A stretch of 64,000 nucleotides of DNA from positions 126,530 through 190,529 of the forward strand of contig NZ_JACPOF010000029.1 of NCBI RefSeq assembly GCF_016185115.1. Reading direction: 5' to 3'. Made by a program: the position numbers and the translations under genes. Below, piece after piece: positions 30,202 through 39,065 of the stretch; positions within the stretch are counted from its first letter, which is position 1, and every line of letters starts with the position of its first letter. The stretch comes from Polaromonas sp. (GTDB lineage Bacteria; Pseudomonadota; Gammaproteobacteria; Burkholderiales; Burkholderiaceae_C). The notes beneath the pieces are model-generated. The model saw only the letters and a list, made by a program, of their open reading frames with translations, was not told where the DNA came from and did not search any database.

Positions 30202-31176
30202 CTAGTTAGCCTTGATGTTGTTATCCAGAGCCAGCTGCTTCCAGAGCGGGATTTCGGTAGCGATGACTTTTGAAAATTCTTCAGGCGTGCTGCTTGCGGG
30301 CACCACAGACATCGCGGTGAAGCGGCTTTTGACGTCAGGCATGTTCATCACCTTCGTGATCTCTTCCTGCAGGCGCTTGATGACAGGTGCCGGTGTGCCA
30401 GCCGGTGCGAGCAAGCCGCTCCAGAACGACACCTTGAGGTCAACGCCCAGTTCGCTCAGCGTAGGCACACCGGGCATGTCTTTCAGGCGCTCGGAAGATG
30501 TCACGGCCAGGGCCTTCACTCGCCCGCCCTGCAACACGGCGGAAGCAGCGCCTGCGTCAACCAGCGTCATCGTCACGTCGCCGGAAATCAGCGCAGTGAT
30601 GGCGTCGTTGCTGCCCTTGTAGGGGATGTGCGCAAACCTTGCCCCGGTTTTGGTATTGAACAGTTCAGTGACCAGCTGGAATGAGGCAGAGCTGGCGCCA
30701 TAGTTGGATTTGTCAGGGTTTTGCTTTGACTGCGCGATCAGCTCCTGCACGTTTTTTGCAGGGTTGTTCGCGTTCGCCAGCAACAGCAGCGGAAAGGTGC
30801 CGAGAAGGGACACCGGCGCGAATTCCTGCGGCGCATACGGCAGCCTGGCGTACAGCGCGTAATTGAAAACATTGGGGCCGCTGGCCCCCATCAGCAGCGT
30901 GTAACCATCAGGTTTGGCCTTGGCTACAAAGGCTGCGCCCACAATCGAAGCAACACCAGGCCGGTTTTCAACCAGCACCGGCTGGCCCAGGCCAATCGCC
31001 AGCTTTTCAGCGACGATACGGGCCAAAGCGTCACTGCTACCGCCCGCAGAAAAACCCACCACAATGGTGACGGGCTTGTTCGGGTAGCTGCCGACCTGCG
31101 CAGCTGCAGGCACAACAACGGCTGCCGCCATCGCAAATGCCAGGACCAACTTCAGGGCCACGCGCTCGGTCTGCAT
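30202..31176 (-). CDS. Bug-family solute receptor, tandem copy 2
   Basis: A 324-residue protein with a signal peptide cleaved near VPAAA-QVG. It has YPNKPVTIVVGFSAGGSSDALAR, QPVLVENRPGVASIVG and, at the C-terminus, EIPLWKQLALDNNIKAN. It is strongly similar to the product of 31177-32157 along its whole length. Its ATG abuts the stop of that gene with no gap, so translation is probably coupled. Confidence 0.92.
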   Translation of the reverse strand: MQTERVALKLVLAFAMAAAVVVPAAAQVGSYPNKPVTIVVGFSAGGSSDALARIVAEKLAIGLGQPVLVENRPGVASIVGAAFVAKAKPDGYTLLMGASGPNVFNYALYARLPYAPQEFAPVSLLGTFPLLLLANANNPAKNVQELIAQSKQNPDKSNYGASSASFQLVTELFNTKTGARFAHIPYKGSNDAITALISGDVTMTLVDAGAASAVLQGGRVKALAVTSSERLKDMPGVPTLSELGVDLKVSFWSGLLAPAGTPAPVIKRLQEEITKVMNMPDVKSRFTAMSVVPASSTPEEFSKVIATEIPLWKQLALDNNIKAN

Positions 31177-32157
31177 TTAGTTCGCCTTGATGTTGTTGTC
31201 AATCGCGAGCTGCTTCCACACCGGGATTTCAGAGGCAATCACTTTGGCGAACTCTTCAGACGTGTTGCTCATGGGGATGACCGACATGGTGGTCATGCGT
31301 TTCTGCACGTCGGGCATGGCCACCGCCTTGGCAACGGCATCCTGCAGGGTTTTCATGACGTCGGCCGGCACGCCTGCAGGGGCCAGCAGGCCAATCCACA
31401 GCGAGACTTTCAGGTCAATGCCCAGTTCGCTCAGCGTCGGCACATTGGGGTAGTCCTTCATGCGCTGCGCCGAGGTCACAGCCAGCGCCTTGACGCGGCC
31501 GCTCTGCAGGCCGACAGAGGCCGGGCCCGCATCGGCCAGGGCCATGGTGATATCGCCGGCCATCACTGCAGTGACGGCATCATTGGCGCCCTTGTACGGA
31601 ATGTGCGTGAACTGGCCGCCGGTCTTTTTCTTGAAGAGTTCGGTGATGAGCTGGAAGGATGCCGAGCTCGCGCCGTAGTTGGACTTGTCGGGGTTCTGTT
31701 TTGACTGGGCCACGAGCTCCTGCACAGTTTTGGCCGGGTTGCTTGCATTGACGATCAGCATGAGCGGCGAGTCGCTGACAAAGGAAATCGGCGTCAGTTC
31801 CTGCGGTGTGTAGGGCAGCTTGGCATAGACAGCGTGATTGAAGATGATGGGGCCGGGGGCACCCATCAACAGTGTGTAGCCGTCAGGTTTGGCCTTGGCG
31901 ACATAGCTGGTGCCGACAATCGCGCCCACGCTGGGGCGGTTTTCAACAATCACCGGCTGGCCAATGATGGAAGGCAGTTTCTCGGCCATGATGCGCGCCA
32001 TGGCATCGACACCGCCGCCGGCGGAATAACCGACGACGATGGTGACGGGCTTGTTCGGGTAGGCGCCCTGTGCGGCAGCCATCATGGGCATCATGGGCAG
32101 CAAAGCCATCGCGACGAAGGCCCGGCGGGCGAAATTCAATTTGTGTGTATTCAGCAT
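31177..32157 (-). CDS. Bug-family solute receptor, tandem copy 1
   Basis: A 326-residue protein. The ATG at 32157 follows AGGAGACAAAA. The signal peptide is Met/Ala-rich, followed by YPNKPVTIVVGYSAGGGVDAMAR, QPVIVENRPSVGAIVG and the C-terminus EIPVWKQLAIDNNIKAN. The shared stretch AQSKQNPDKSNYGASSASFQL with copy 2 shows a tandem duplication followed by divergence. The two may bind different acids or compete for one transporter. Confidence 0.92.
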   Translation of the reverse strand: MLNTHKLNFARRAFVAMALLPMMPMMAAAQGAYPNKPVTIVVGYSAGGGVDAMARIMAEKLPSIIGQPVIVENRPSVGAIVGTSYVAKAKPDGYTLLMGAPGPIIFNHAVYAKLPYTPQELTPISFVSDSPLMLIVNASNPAKTVQELVAQSKQNPDKSNYGASSASFQLITELFKKKTGGQFTHIPYKGANDAVTAVMAGDITMALADAGPASVGLQSGRVKALAVTSAQRMKDYPNVPTLSELGIDLKVSLWIGLLAPAGVPADVMKTLQDAVAKAVAMPDVQKRMTTMSVIPMSNTSEEFAKVIASEIPVWKQLAIDNNIKAN

Positions 32158-32242
32158 TTTTGTCTCCTGTTTAAACAGTTATTTACGGTTGATGGGGCGC
32201 TCTTGCGGCGCCTCGTCGATCTCAAACTCTCCACAAATCTTT

Positions 32243-33973
32243 TTATTGAAGGCCTATCTGTACATTCAGCACGGCGGCCTGCCCTGCATCCACGGCCTTG
32301 AGGCAACGCGCAATGGCGGCCTCAACCTCAGCCGGGTCACTCACACATTCGCCATGGGCGCCAAAGGCTTGGGCAACTTTTTCAAACTGCCTGTCCTGCC
32401 CCTGCAGGCGCGCCTGGAATTCATTGGTTTTTGCAGCCACGCCATCGGGATAGACACGCAGCACGGCTTCTTTGACAGCCTGCCAGCCGCCGTTGTCGAG
32501 CACCACAGTGAAGATGGGCAAGTTGTAGCGCTGCGCCGTTGCATAGACCGACGTGGGCGTCGAAAAATGAAAACCGCCATCACCCACCACCTGCACCACG
32601 CGCACTTTGGGGTTGGCCAGTTTCGCGCCCAGCGCCATGCCGCCGCTGTAACCCAGGCCGCCGCCTGCACCGCAGAACAGGGTCAGTGGTTTGCAGCGTG
32701 GTATCTGGTTGAGCACGGCAAAGGTATTGCGTATGGCTTCGTTAATGACGAGGTCATCCGGCGAAATGGCTGCGCCCAGCGCCGCACACAACCAGGCCGC
32801 AGTGATGGCGCCCGGCTTGCCGTGGTCTTCTGCCGCATGGGCGACCACCGCCTTGCGTTCGACTGATGCCGCAAACCAGCCGTCGATGCGCGCCGAGACC
32901 TTTTTGTGAAAGGCGTCACTCGCTTTGGCACGGACAATTTTTGCGACCTGCCTAAGCACCGTAGCGCAGTCGGCCTGCACCCGCATGTCGGTGGCAAAGC
33001 CCCACATCGGGAAGTCCTTCTTGATCGGGTCCACATCGATGTGTGTCCAGCGCGTCTCGCTGCTGACCTGCACAAACTTGGGCAGCCAGGGCACATCGAC
33101 ATCCAGCAGCAGGCCGACGTCTGCATTGCCCACACCCTTGCCCGGCTCGAAGCCGGAAAAACACGGTGAGGTGCGCGAGATGTTCATGTGGCTGGGGCTG
33201 AACTCGAACACCTTGATACCGCAGAGCAGCGCGAGGTCTTCAAGGGCTGCCACCGCCTCTGCCTTGCGGCCGAGATATGACGTGACGGCAATGGGGTTGC
33301 TGGCCGACATGAGTTGCGCAGCAATCGCCTGGGCGCGCTCATCATCAATACCGCCGGACATCACCGGGCCGTAACGCTCGCCGCTGTAGGCCTTGACCTT
33401 GTCACCGTCAATCGTTTCGGCCAGCACTTCACGCGGCAGGGTCAGGTAGACCGGACCCTGCGGGTCGCTCTGCATGACGGAGTGGCCGCGCCGCAGCACC
33501 TCTTTTGCAATCACGCCTGTGGGCAGTGAGTAGTCCCACTTCACATAGGGCCTGACCACGCTGGCCATGTCGAACGGGTCCTGCACAAAATGCACATAGT
33601 TGTCGCGCGAGCCGGGCAGCTCGTTGCGCAATGTGTAGGGTGCCTTGCCTGCCATCAGCAGCACCGGCAGGCGGCCGCGGAACATGTTGTGCATGCCCAT
33701 CGCAGCATTGGCGGTGCCCGCATCAACGTGCACCATGACGGCCTGGCCACGGCCCGTGACAGCAGCAAAACCTGCAGCCATGTGAATGGCCACGTTTTCA
33801 TGCGGCACCAGCAGCATGTTGGGGTGCGGCCTGCCCTCTTGGTCCCAGCGCGCCAGCTCTTCAATGATGGAGACGTGGTCGGTGCCGAGGTTGCTGAAGA
33901 CGTGCTCTATGCCGAGCTCGGTCAGCCCTTCGAGGAAATAATGCGCCCCGCTGCGTTGTTCGGCCTGGCTCAT
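32243..33973 (-). CDS. Thiamine-diphosphate-dependent enzyme (acetolactate synthase / benzoylformate decarboxylase superfamily)
   Basis: A 576-residue protein. The N-terminal Pyr domain has the catalytic Glu in VPHENVAIHMAAG. The middle domain has low nucleotide-binding character. The C-terminal PP domain has the ThDP/Mg motif GDGGFHFS...LDNGGW at about 455-490. It lacks an acetolactate-synthase regulatory subunit gene. The ATGA overlap with aldehyde dehydrogenase suggests a 2-keto-acid decarboxylase making an aldehyde for that enzyme, as in the mandelate route from benzoylformate to benzaldehyde to benzoate (inference). Alternatives: a carboligase or an oxalyl-CoA-type enzyme. Confidence 0.88.
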   Translation of the reverse strand: MSQAEQRSGAHYFLEGLTELGIEHVFSNLGTDHVSIIEELARWDQEGRPHPNMLLVPHENVAIHMAAGFAAVTGRGQAVMVHVDAGTANAAMGMHNMFRGRLPVLLMAGKAPYTLRNELPGSRDNYVHFVQDPFDMASVVRPYVKWDYSLPTGVIAKEVLRRGHSVMQSDPQGPVYLTLPREVLAETIDGDKVKAYSGERYGPVMSGGIDDERAQAIAAQLMSASNPIAVTSYLGRKAEAVAALEDLALLCGIKVFEFSPSHMNISRTSPCFSGFEPGKGVGNADVGLLLDVDVPWLPKFVQVSSETRWTHIDVDPIKKDFPMWGFATDMRVQADCATVLRQVAKIVRAKASDAFHKKVSARIDGWFAASVERKAVVAHAAEDHGKPGAITAAWLCAALGAAISPDDLVINEAIRNTFAVLNQIPRCKPLTLFCGAGGGLGYSGGMALGAKLANPKVRVVQVVGDGGFHFSTPTSVYATAQRYNLPIFTVVLDNGGWQAVKEAVLRVYPDGVAAKTNEFQARLQGQDRQFEKVAQAFGAHGECVSDPAEVEAAIARCLKAVDAGQAAVLNVQIGLQ

Positions 33974-35418
33974 GTGTTGGTCTCGAAGTAGAAGTGTTTG
34001 GTCTGCAGGAAGTCGTTAAGCCCCTCTGCGCCGTGCAGGCGGCCATAACCGCTGTCGCGGAAACCACCGGTCTCTGCTTCGGCAAACAGTCGGTTGTGGC
34101 TGTTGGACCAGACCGTGCCTGAGCGCAGCGCTGCGGCAATGCGGCGCGACTTTTTCATGTCGCTGCTCCAGACGCTTGCGGCCAGGCCAAAGCGCGTGGC
34201 GTTGGCGCGCATCACGGCTTCGTCTTCAGTCGTGAAGCGTTCCATCACCAGCAGCGGGCCGAACAGTTCTTTCTGGATAAAGTCGGATTGCAGGTCATCG
34301 ACCTCAATCAGGCTGGGCTCAATGAATGCGCCTTTGGCCAGAGCGCCGCCAGGCACATTGCCGCGCAGGAGGACGCGCTGGGTGGCAGCAGCGGTATCCA
34401 TCAGGCCATTGATGCGATCGCGGTTGCGCACATCAATCAGGCAGCCCATCTGCGAGGCCGGGTCGTTGCCGGGCCCAACCTTGACGGCCTTGAGCGCGGC
34501 GGTGAGCTTGAGGGCAAACTTGTCGTAGGCTGCGTCTTCGACCAGCACGCGGGTGATAGCCGTGCATTGCTGGCCAGCCATGACCATGCCACCGGCGACC
34601 ATGCCGGCCACCGTCTTGTCCATGTCGGCGTCTGCAAATACGACAGCAGGCGCCTTGCCGCCCAGTTCAAGCGACAGGCGCTTGAGTGTGGTGGCGGTGG
34701 TTTCGGCAATCAGCTTGCCCACTGCAGATGAGCCGGTAAAACTGATAACGTCGATATCGGGTGAGTCGCAGAGGAAGCGTGACACCTCGGCGCCGGATTC
34801 GGTCACGGAGTTGATGACGCCTGCCGGCACGCGCGCATCGCTGCTCATGCATTCGAGCACCATGTTGTTGACCACAGCCGTCTGGCAGGCGGGCTTGATG
34901 ACCACGGTGCAACCTGCAGCCAGCGCCGGCGCCAGGGAGCGGACCAGCAGGGTCACGGGCGCGTTCCATGGCAGGATGATGGCGCAGACGCCTGCGGCTT
35001 CGCGGTCAAGCGATGAATAGCAGCCCGGCTCGACTTCGAGCACACGGCCGAACAGGTTGCGCGCCAGCCCGGCGTAATAACGCAGCTCTGAAATGCCCGC
35101 GCCTATTTCACCCAGGGCTTCGCGCCTGAGCTTGCCATTGAGGGTCACCAGCCAGTCGGCGATTTCTTCCTTGCGGGCATCGAGCTTGTCGGCAAAATCG
35201 AGCAGCACCTGGGCACGCAGGCGCGGGCTGCGCTTCCAGTCCGTGTTTTCAAAGGCGCGCAAAGCCGATGCGACTGCGGCTTCTGCCTCAGCTGCGGTAC
35301 CTTCACAGAACTGGGCGGCGACTTCGCCGGTGGCGGGGTTGATGGCATTACCGAGGCGCTCTGCGCCGGCCACGTGGCTGACCCACTGACCATCTATCAG
35401 TTGTTTTGCTGTTTGCAC
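33970..35418 (-). CDS. NAD(P)-dependent aldehyde dehydrogenase
   Basis: A 482-residue protein of usual length: LPWNAPVTLLVRSLAPALAAG (cofactor/oxyanion Asn), ISFTGSSAVGK, LELGGKAPAVVFADAD (general-base Glu near 254) and MAGQQCTAITRVLV (catalytic Cys near 288). It is the first gene of the minus-strand operon, divergent from a LysR gene, and overlaps the ThDP-enzyme gene by 4 bases. It probably oxidises the aldehyde released by that enzyme. Confidence 0.93.
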   Translation of the reverse strand: MQTAKQLIDGQWVSHVAGAERLGNAINPATGEVAAQFCEGTAAEAEAAVASALRAFENTDWKRSPRLRAQVLLDFADKLDARKEEIADWLVTLNGKLRREALGEIGAGISELRYYAGLARNLFGRVLEVEPGCYSSLDREAAGVCAIILPWNAPVTLLVRSLAPALAAGCTVVIKPACQTAVVNNMVLECMSSDARVPAGVINSVTESGAEVSRFLCDSPDIDVISFTGSSAVGKLIAETTATTLKRLSLELGGKAPAVVFADADMDKTVAGMVAGGMVMAGQQCTAITRVLVEDAAYDKFALKLTAALKAVKVGPGNDPASQMGCLIDVRNRDRINGLMDTAAATQRVLLRGNVPGGALAKGAFIEPSLIEVDDLQSDFIQKELFGPLLVMERFTTEDEAVMRANATRFGLAASVWSSDMKKSRRIAAALRSGTVWSNSHNRLFAEAETGGFRDSGYGRLHGAEGLNDFLQTKHFYFETNT

Positions 35419-35498
35419 TTTGTCTCCTGGAAATCTCTATGAGCATGGCAAGGCTATGGCTGCCTTGCGTTGGGTCAATGCTAATTAACTTTGATTTG

Positions 35499-35511
35499 GG
35501 TGACAATCACC
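35499..35511. promoter_or_regulatory. Candidate LysR-type operator
   Basis: A perfect inverted repeat GGTGA-CAA-TCACC sits 39 bases before the lysR start and 81 bases before the aldehyde dehydrogenase start, inside the divergent gap where LysR proteins normally bind. Confidence 0.4.
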
Positions 35512-35549
35512 TATTTTTAAGCCAGACCTTTTCCAGATCGCAATAAATC

Positions 35550-36461
35550 ATGGACACACTTGCCAACCTCAAGGCCTTTGTTGCGGCGGCTGACGCGGGG
35601 AGTTTTTCGGCTGCGGCGCGCAAGCTGGACCTGGTGCCATCGGTCATTTCCAAGCGCATAGACCAGCTGGAGTGGCGCATACGCGCGCCGCTGTTTGCCC
35701 GTTCAACACGCAAGCTGACCCTTACCGACGTTGGCGACCGCTACCTGCCGACGGTGCGCGAGCTGGTGCGGCAGATGGACGATGCGCTGGATGGCATGGC
35801 CAGGTCCAGCGGCGACCTGGAAGGACACATCCGCGTGAAGGTACCGACCACCATGGCCATCCTTTACCTGAGTGACATTCTTTACAGTTTTCTGCGCAGC
35901 CAGCCCAAGATCAGTATGGACATCGTGCTGGCCGACCGCTCCGTCAACCCGCTGGAAGAAGGTTTTGATCTGGCGCTGGGCGCGAGACCCGAGTTGTATG
36001 GCGGCGTGCAGGACATTGCACTCTGCCGCCTCAAACGCTATCTGTGCGCCTCGCCCGCCTATCTGGCCAGGCGCGGCACGCCGCAGCATGTGAGCGAACT
36101 GCCCGACCACGACTGCGTGGTGTTTGCCACCACCGGGCCGCGCTGGGAGTTCATGAGCCAGCAGGGGCTGATTGGCATTGATGTGCGCCCCAAACTGCGC
36201 AGCAACGACGGCGCGGCCATCTGCAATGCAGCCATTGCCGGCAGCGGCATCGCTGTGCTGACCGACTACATGGCCGGACCGGCGATTCGTTCAGGACAAC
36301 TGGTGGAGATACTTCCGGAGTTCGAGGTGCCAGATATCTGGCTCAAGGCGCTGGTGCCCGGCACACGCATTGCGCTGCCGCGTGTGCGCATGCTGCTGGA
36401 CTGGCTGAAGCAGCACCTGGAGCAGTTGCCGCCGCTGGACAAGGCCACCGTCCAGACCTGA
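35550..36461 (+). CDS. LysR-family transcriptional regulator
   Basis: A 303-residue protein with the winged HTH at 1-60: MDTLANLKAFVAAADAGSFSAAARKL, then PSVISKRIDQLEWRI. A periplasmic-binding-protein-like effector domain follows (90-295). It is divergent from the aldehyde dehydrogenase operon, the standard arrangement for a LysR activator of its neighbour. The effector is likely the pathway substrate or an intermediate (inference). It converges on moaE with a gap of about 9 bases. Confidence 0.94.
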   Translation: MDTLANLKAFVAAADAGSFSAAARKLDLVPSVISKRIDQLEWRIRAPLFARSTRKLTLTDVGDRYLPTVRELVRQMDDALDGMARSSGDLEGHIRVKVPTTMAILYLSDILYSFLRSQPKISMDIVLADRSVNPLEEGFDLALGARPELYGGVQDIALCRLKRYLCASPAYLARRGTPQHVSELPDHDCVVFATTGPRWEFMSQQGLIGIDVRPKLRSNDGAAICNAAIAGSGIAVLTDYMAGPAIRSGQLVEILPEFEVPDIWLKALVPGTRIALPRVRMLLDWLKQHLEQLPPLDKATVQT

Positions 36462-36470
36462 GGATGGCGC

Positions 36471-36947
36471 TCAACCCGCGTTGGGCTGGTCTATGCCCCA
36501 CTTCGCCAGCGCTGCATCGTCGCTGACGCGGGCATCGACCCAACGCGCGCCCTCAGGCGTCTCTTCTTTTTTCCAGAACGGGGCCTGGGTCTTGAGGTAG
36601 TCCATCAGGAACTCGCAGGCCCTGAAACTTTCACCGCGATGCGCCGAGGTCACGGCCACCATGACCACCTGATCGAGCGGCTGCAGGAGGCCGACACGGT
36701 GCACAACACGGGCACCGAAGATGTCGAAGCGCTTGAAGGCCTCGTCAATCATGGCCTCTATGGCTTTTTCGGTCATGCCCGGGTAATGCTCAAGCTCCAT
36801 GCTGCTGACGGTCTGGCCGTCATTGCGGTCTCTTACGGTTCCGGTAAACGTGCAGACGGCGCCTACCCGTTTGTCGTCCCTGCGAAGCAATTCGACTTCT
36901 TTTGCAAGATCGAAGTCCTCCGCCTGAATGGACACGCGGGCCATCAT
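36471..36947 (-). CDS. moaE: Molybdopterin synthase catalytic subunit MoaE
   Basis: A 158-residue protein: VGAVCTFTGTVRD, LEHYPGMTEKAIEAM, VHRVGLLQPLDQVVMVAVTSAHRGESFRACEFLMDYLKTQAPFWKKE with the active-site lysines. The start follows the moaD stop by one base; a second ATG three bases in is an alternative. It transfers sulfur from MoaD thiocarboxylate to cyclic pyranopterin monophosphate, making molybdopterin. Confidence 0.97.
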   Translation of the reverse strand: MMARVSIQAEDFDLAKEVELLRRDDKRVGAVCTFTGTVRDRNDGQTVSSMELEHYPGMTEKAIEAMIDEAFKRFDIFGARVVHRVGLLQPLDQVVMVAVTSAHRGESFRACEFLMDYLKTQAPFWKKEETPEGARWVDARVSDDAALAKWGIDQPNAG

Positions 36948-36948
36948 C

Positions 36949-37200
36949 TCAACCCCCGGTCACCGGCGGAAAAAAAGCGACCTCGCAGCCATCGACGAGG
37001 CTTGCCGACTCATCGCTCATGACCTGGTCAAGCGCCATGCGCACGGCCTTGCCGCGGGCCAGCACACCCGCGTAGGGCGTGCCCAGGGCCAGCAACTCGT
37101 CACGCAAACCTCCCAGCGTTGTTGCTGCGGTTTCGCGTGCCTCGCTGCCCTTGCCCACGGCTTCACGCACAGAGGCGAAATACTTGATGGTGACTTTCAT
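36949..37200 (-). CDS. moaD: Molybdopterin synthase sulfur-carrier subunit MoaD
   Basis: An 83-residue ubiquitin-fold protein ending in the required GG terminus (FFPPVTGG). It begins MKVTIKYFASVREAVG. It lies between moeA and moaE, directly coupled to moaE. The terminal Gly is adenylated and thiocarboxylated by MoeB/ThiF-type enzymes, not encoded here. Confidence 0.96.
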   Translation of the reverse strand: MKVTIKYFASVREAVGKGSEARETAATTLGGLRDELLALGTPYAGVLARGKAVRMALDQVMSDESASLVDGCEVAFFPPVTGG

Positions 37201-37210
37201 GGCAAGGCCT

Positions 37211-38482
37211 TCACGCGATCAGCGACGAAAAGGGCAGGAACTGCACCGTGTCGCCATGGGCAATGCTTGCACCTGCGGGGTTGTCAATCACGCCGTCACC
37301 CCACACCGCCGAGGTGAGCACGCCCGAACTCTGGTTATTGAACAGGTCCAGTCCGCCAGCGGCGTTGCGCTTTACCCGCAGAAACTCCTGGCGTTTGTCG
37401 GGCCGGGGCCAGTTGAAATCGGCCCGCATGGGCAGGGGTTCCGCGGCCAGATGCGTGGCACCCTGGAGCCTGAGTATGAAAGGCCGCACCAGCACCAGGA
37501 AGGTGATGAAACTGGAGACCGGATTCCCCGGCAAACCTATGAAATGGGCGGCCTGTTTTTCATGTTCAACAAGGCCATAGGCAAAGGGCTTACCGGGCTT
37601 GATGGCCATTTGCCACAAGGCCAGCTTGCCAAGTGCCTCTACCGCAGGCTTGATGTGGTCTTCTTCACCGACAGACACGCCCCCGCTGGTCAGGATCAGG
37701 TCGTTCTGGCTGCAGGCACTTTTTAATGCGCCTATGGTGGCATCAAGACGGTCGGGCACTATGCCCATGTCGGTGACGGTGCAGCCCAGGCGCAGTAGGA
37801 GCGCACGCAGGAAGAAACGGTTGGAGTTATAGATGGCACCCGGCTTCATGTCGGCAGGCGCCACGTCGCCAGGCATGACCAGTTCGTCACCCGTCGAGAA
37901 AAGCGCCACCCGCACACGGGGTGCGACCTGCAGTGTGTCAAAACCAATGCTCGCCGCCAGGCCCAGCGACGCCGGCGAGAGCCGTTCGCCCTTGCTGAGC
38001 ACCACAGCGCCGGAGGTCACATCTTCACCGGCACGGCGTATTGACGTGCCCGGTTTGGGCTGAGTTTTCACCTTCACGCCTGGCAGGCCACCGGCGACGG
38101 CCTCCACGGCCACGCAGTCTTCCTGCATCACGACGGTGTCGGCCCCCTGGGGCACTGGCGCACCGGTGAAAATGCGCGCAGCGGAACCGGCTGCGAGCGG
38201 CGAGCCGGCGCTGCCTGCAGGAATACGCTGGTGAACCGGCAGCACGGCATCGGCACCTGTCCAGTCGGCACAGCGCAAGGCATAACCATCCATCGCGCTG
38301 TTGTCGTGGGCCGGCACATTGAGGCCGGAGACGACATCCTGCGCCAGCACGCGCCCATCGGCATCAAAGGTGGACACCGCCTCGACACCCGGCAATGGCG
38401 CTGCATGCGACAGCAGCTCGGCCAGTGCATCAACAAGCGGCCTCAGGGGCGCGCGCGGTGGTGGTGATGAAACTGCAGTCAT
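37211..38482 (-). CDS. moeA: Molybdopterin molybdenumtransferase MoeA
   Basis: A 423-residue protein. The ATG at 38482 lies 4 bases after the mobB stop. Domains: an N-terminal MoeA_N region (DVVSGLNVPAHDNSAMDGYALR), IFTGAPVPQGADTVVMQED, then the MoCF-binding domain with STGDEL and LTSGGVSVGEEDH, and a C-terminal beta domain. It inserts molybdate into adenylated molybdopterin. It is co-transcribed with mobB, moaD and moaE. Confidence 0.97.
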   Translation of the reverse strand: MTAVSSPPPRAPLRPLVDALAELLSHAAPLPGVEAVSTFDADGRVLAQDVVSGLNVPAHDNSAMDGYALRCADWTGADAVLPVHQRIPAGSAGSPLAAGSAARIFTGAPVPQGADTVVMQEDCVAVEAVAGGLPGVKVKTQPKPGTSIRRAGEDVTSGAVVLSKGERLSPASLGLAASIGFDTLQVAPRVRVALFSTGDELVMPGDVAPADMKPGAIYNSNRFFLRALLLRLGCTVTDMGIVPDRLDATIGALKSACSQNDLILTSGGVSVGEEDHIKPAVEALGKLALWQMAIKPGKPFAYGLVEHEKQAAHFIGLPGNPVSSFITFLVLVRPFILRLQGATHLAAEPLPMRADFNWPRPDKRQEFLRVKRNAAGGLDLFNNQSSGVLTSAVWGDGVIDNPAGASIAHGDTVQFLPFSSLIA

Positions 38483-38486
38483 GGCA

Positions 38487-39044
38487 TCAAACGTCCTGGG
38501 GAAGCCGGATTTCAAACGAATATTCAAATCGCTCCTGGTCGCGGATCAGGTAATCAGCCACCGCTTGTGGATTGTTGAGGTCCAGCACCGGGCGCAGGGT
38601 TTCATGAGGCAGCTGCGTCGCGTCGTCGGTGGCGATGGCGACGATGAAATCGTCTTCCATGTACATCGGCTCGCGCCCCGCGTAGTGGGCAGACGGAGCG
38701 CGCCAGACTTCTATCTTGAGCAGGTCGCTGCTCTTGAAGCCTTCAACCAGCACCCAATCCACACCCTCGTACAGCTCGGCAATCAGCTGGTGGACCGAGA
38801 GCTCTGCAGGTTGCTCGAACTCCCGCATGAGGGCCAGCCGGCGATCAGACGCCACGACCACCTCAAAGGCACCGGCTTCCCTATGGCGAAAAGTGTCCTT
38901 TCCGGGGTGATCAATGTCAAAGCGGTGATGCGCGTGCTTGACGACGGACACCCTGAGCCCCCGCGCCTTGAGGACGGGGATGAGCCGCTCGACCAGCGTG
39001 GTTTTACCCGATCCGGAAAAACCGGCAAACCCTACGACATTCAT
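38487..39044 (-). CDS. mobB: Molybdopterin-guanine dinucleotide biosynthesis adaptor MobB
   Basis: A 185-residue P-loop GTPase: Walker A GFSGSGKTTL at residues 7-16, VSVVKHAHHRFDIDHPGKDTFRHREAGA (typical MobB), and WVLVEGFK as the Walker B region. It assists MobA in forming the guanine dinucleotide cofactor. Position directly before moeA supports the assignment. Confidence 0.96.
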   Translation of the reverse strand: MNVVGFAGFSGSGKTTLVERLIPVLKARGLRVSVVKHAHHRFDIDHPGKDTFRHREAGAFEVVVASDRRLALMREFEQPAELSVHQLIAELYEGVDWVLVEGFKSSDLLKIEVWRAPSAHYAGREPMYMEDDFIVAIATDDATQLPHETLRPVLDLNNPQAVADYLIRDQERFEYSFEIRLPQDV

Positions 39045-39065
39045 GCGCCTGCCTTCAGGTGTTTT

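Noticed and set aside
32243-33973. Acetolactate synthase for branched-chain amino acid synthesis
   Set aside because: There is no ilvH/ilvC neighbour, and the gene is embedded in a catabolic operon coupled to aldehyde dehydrogenase.
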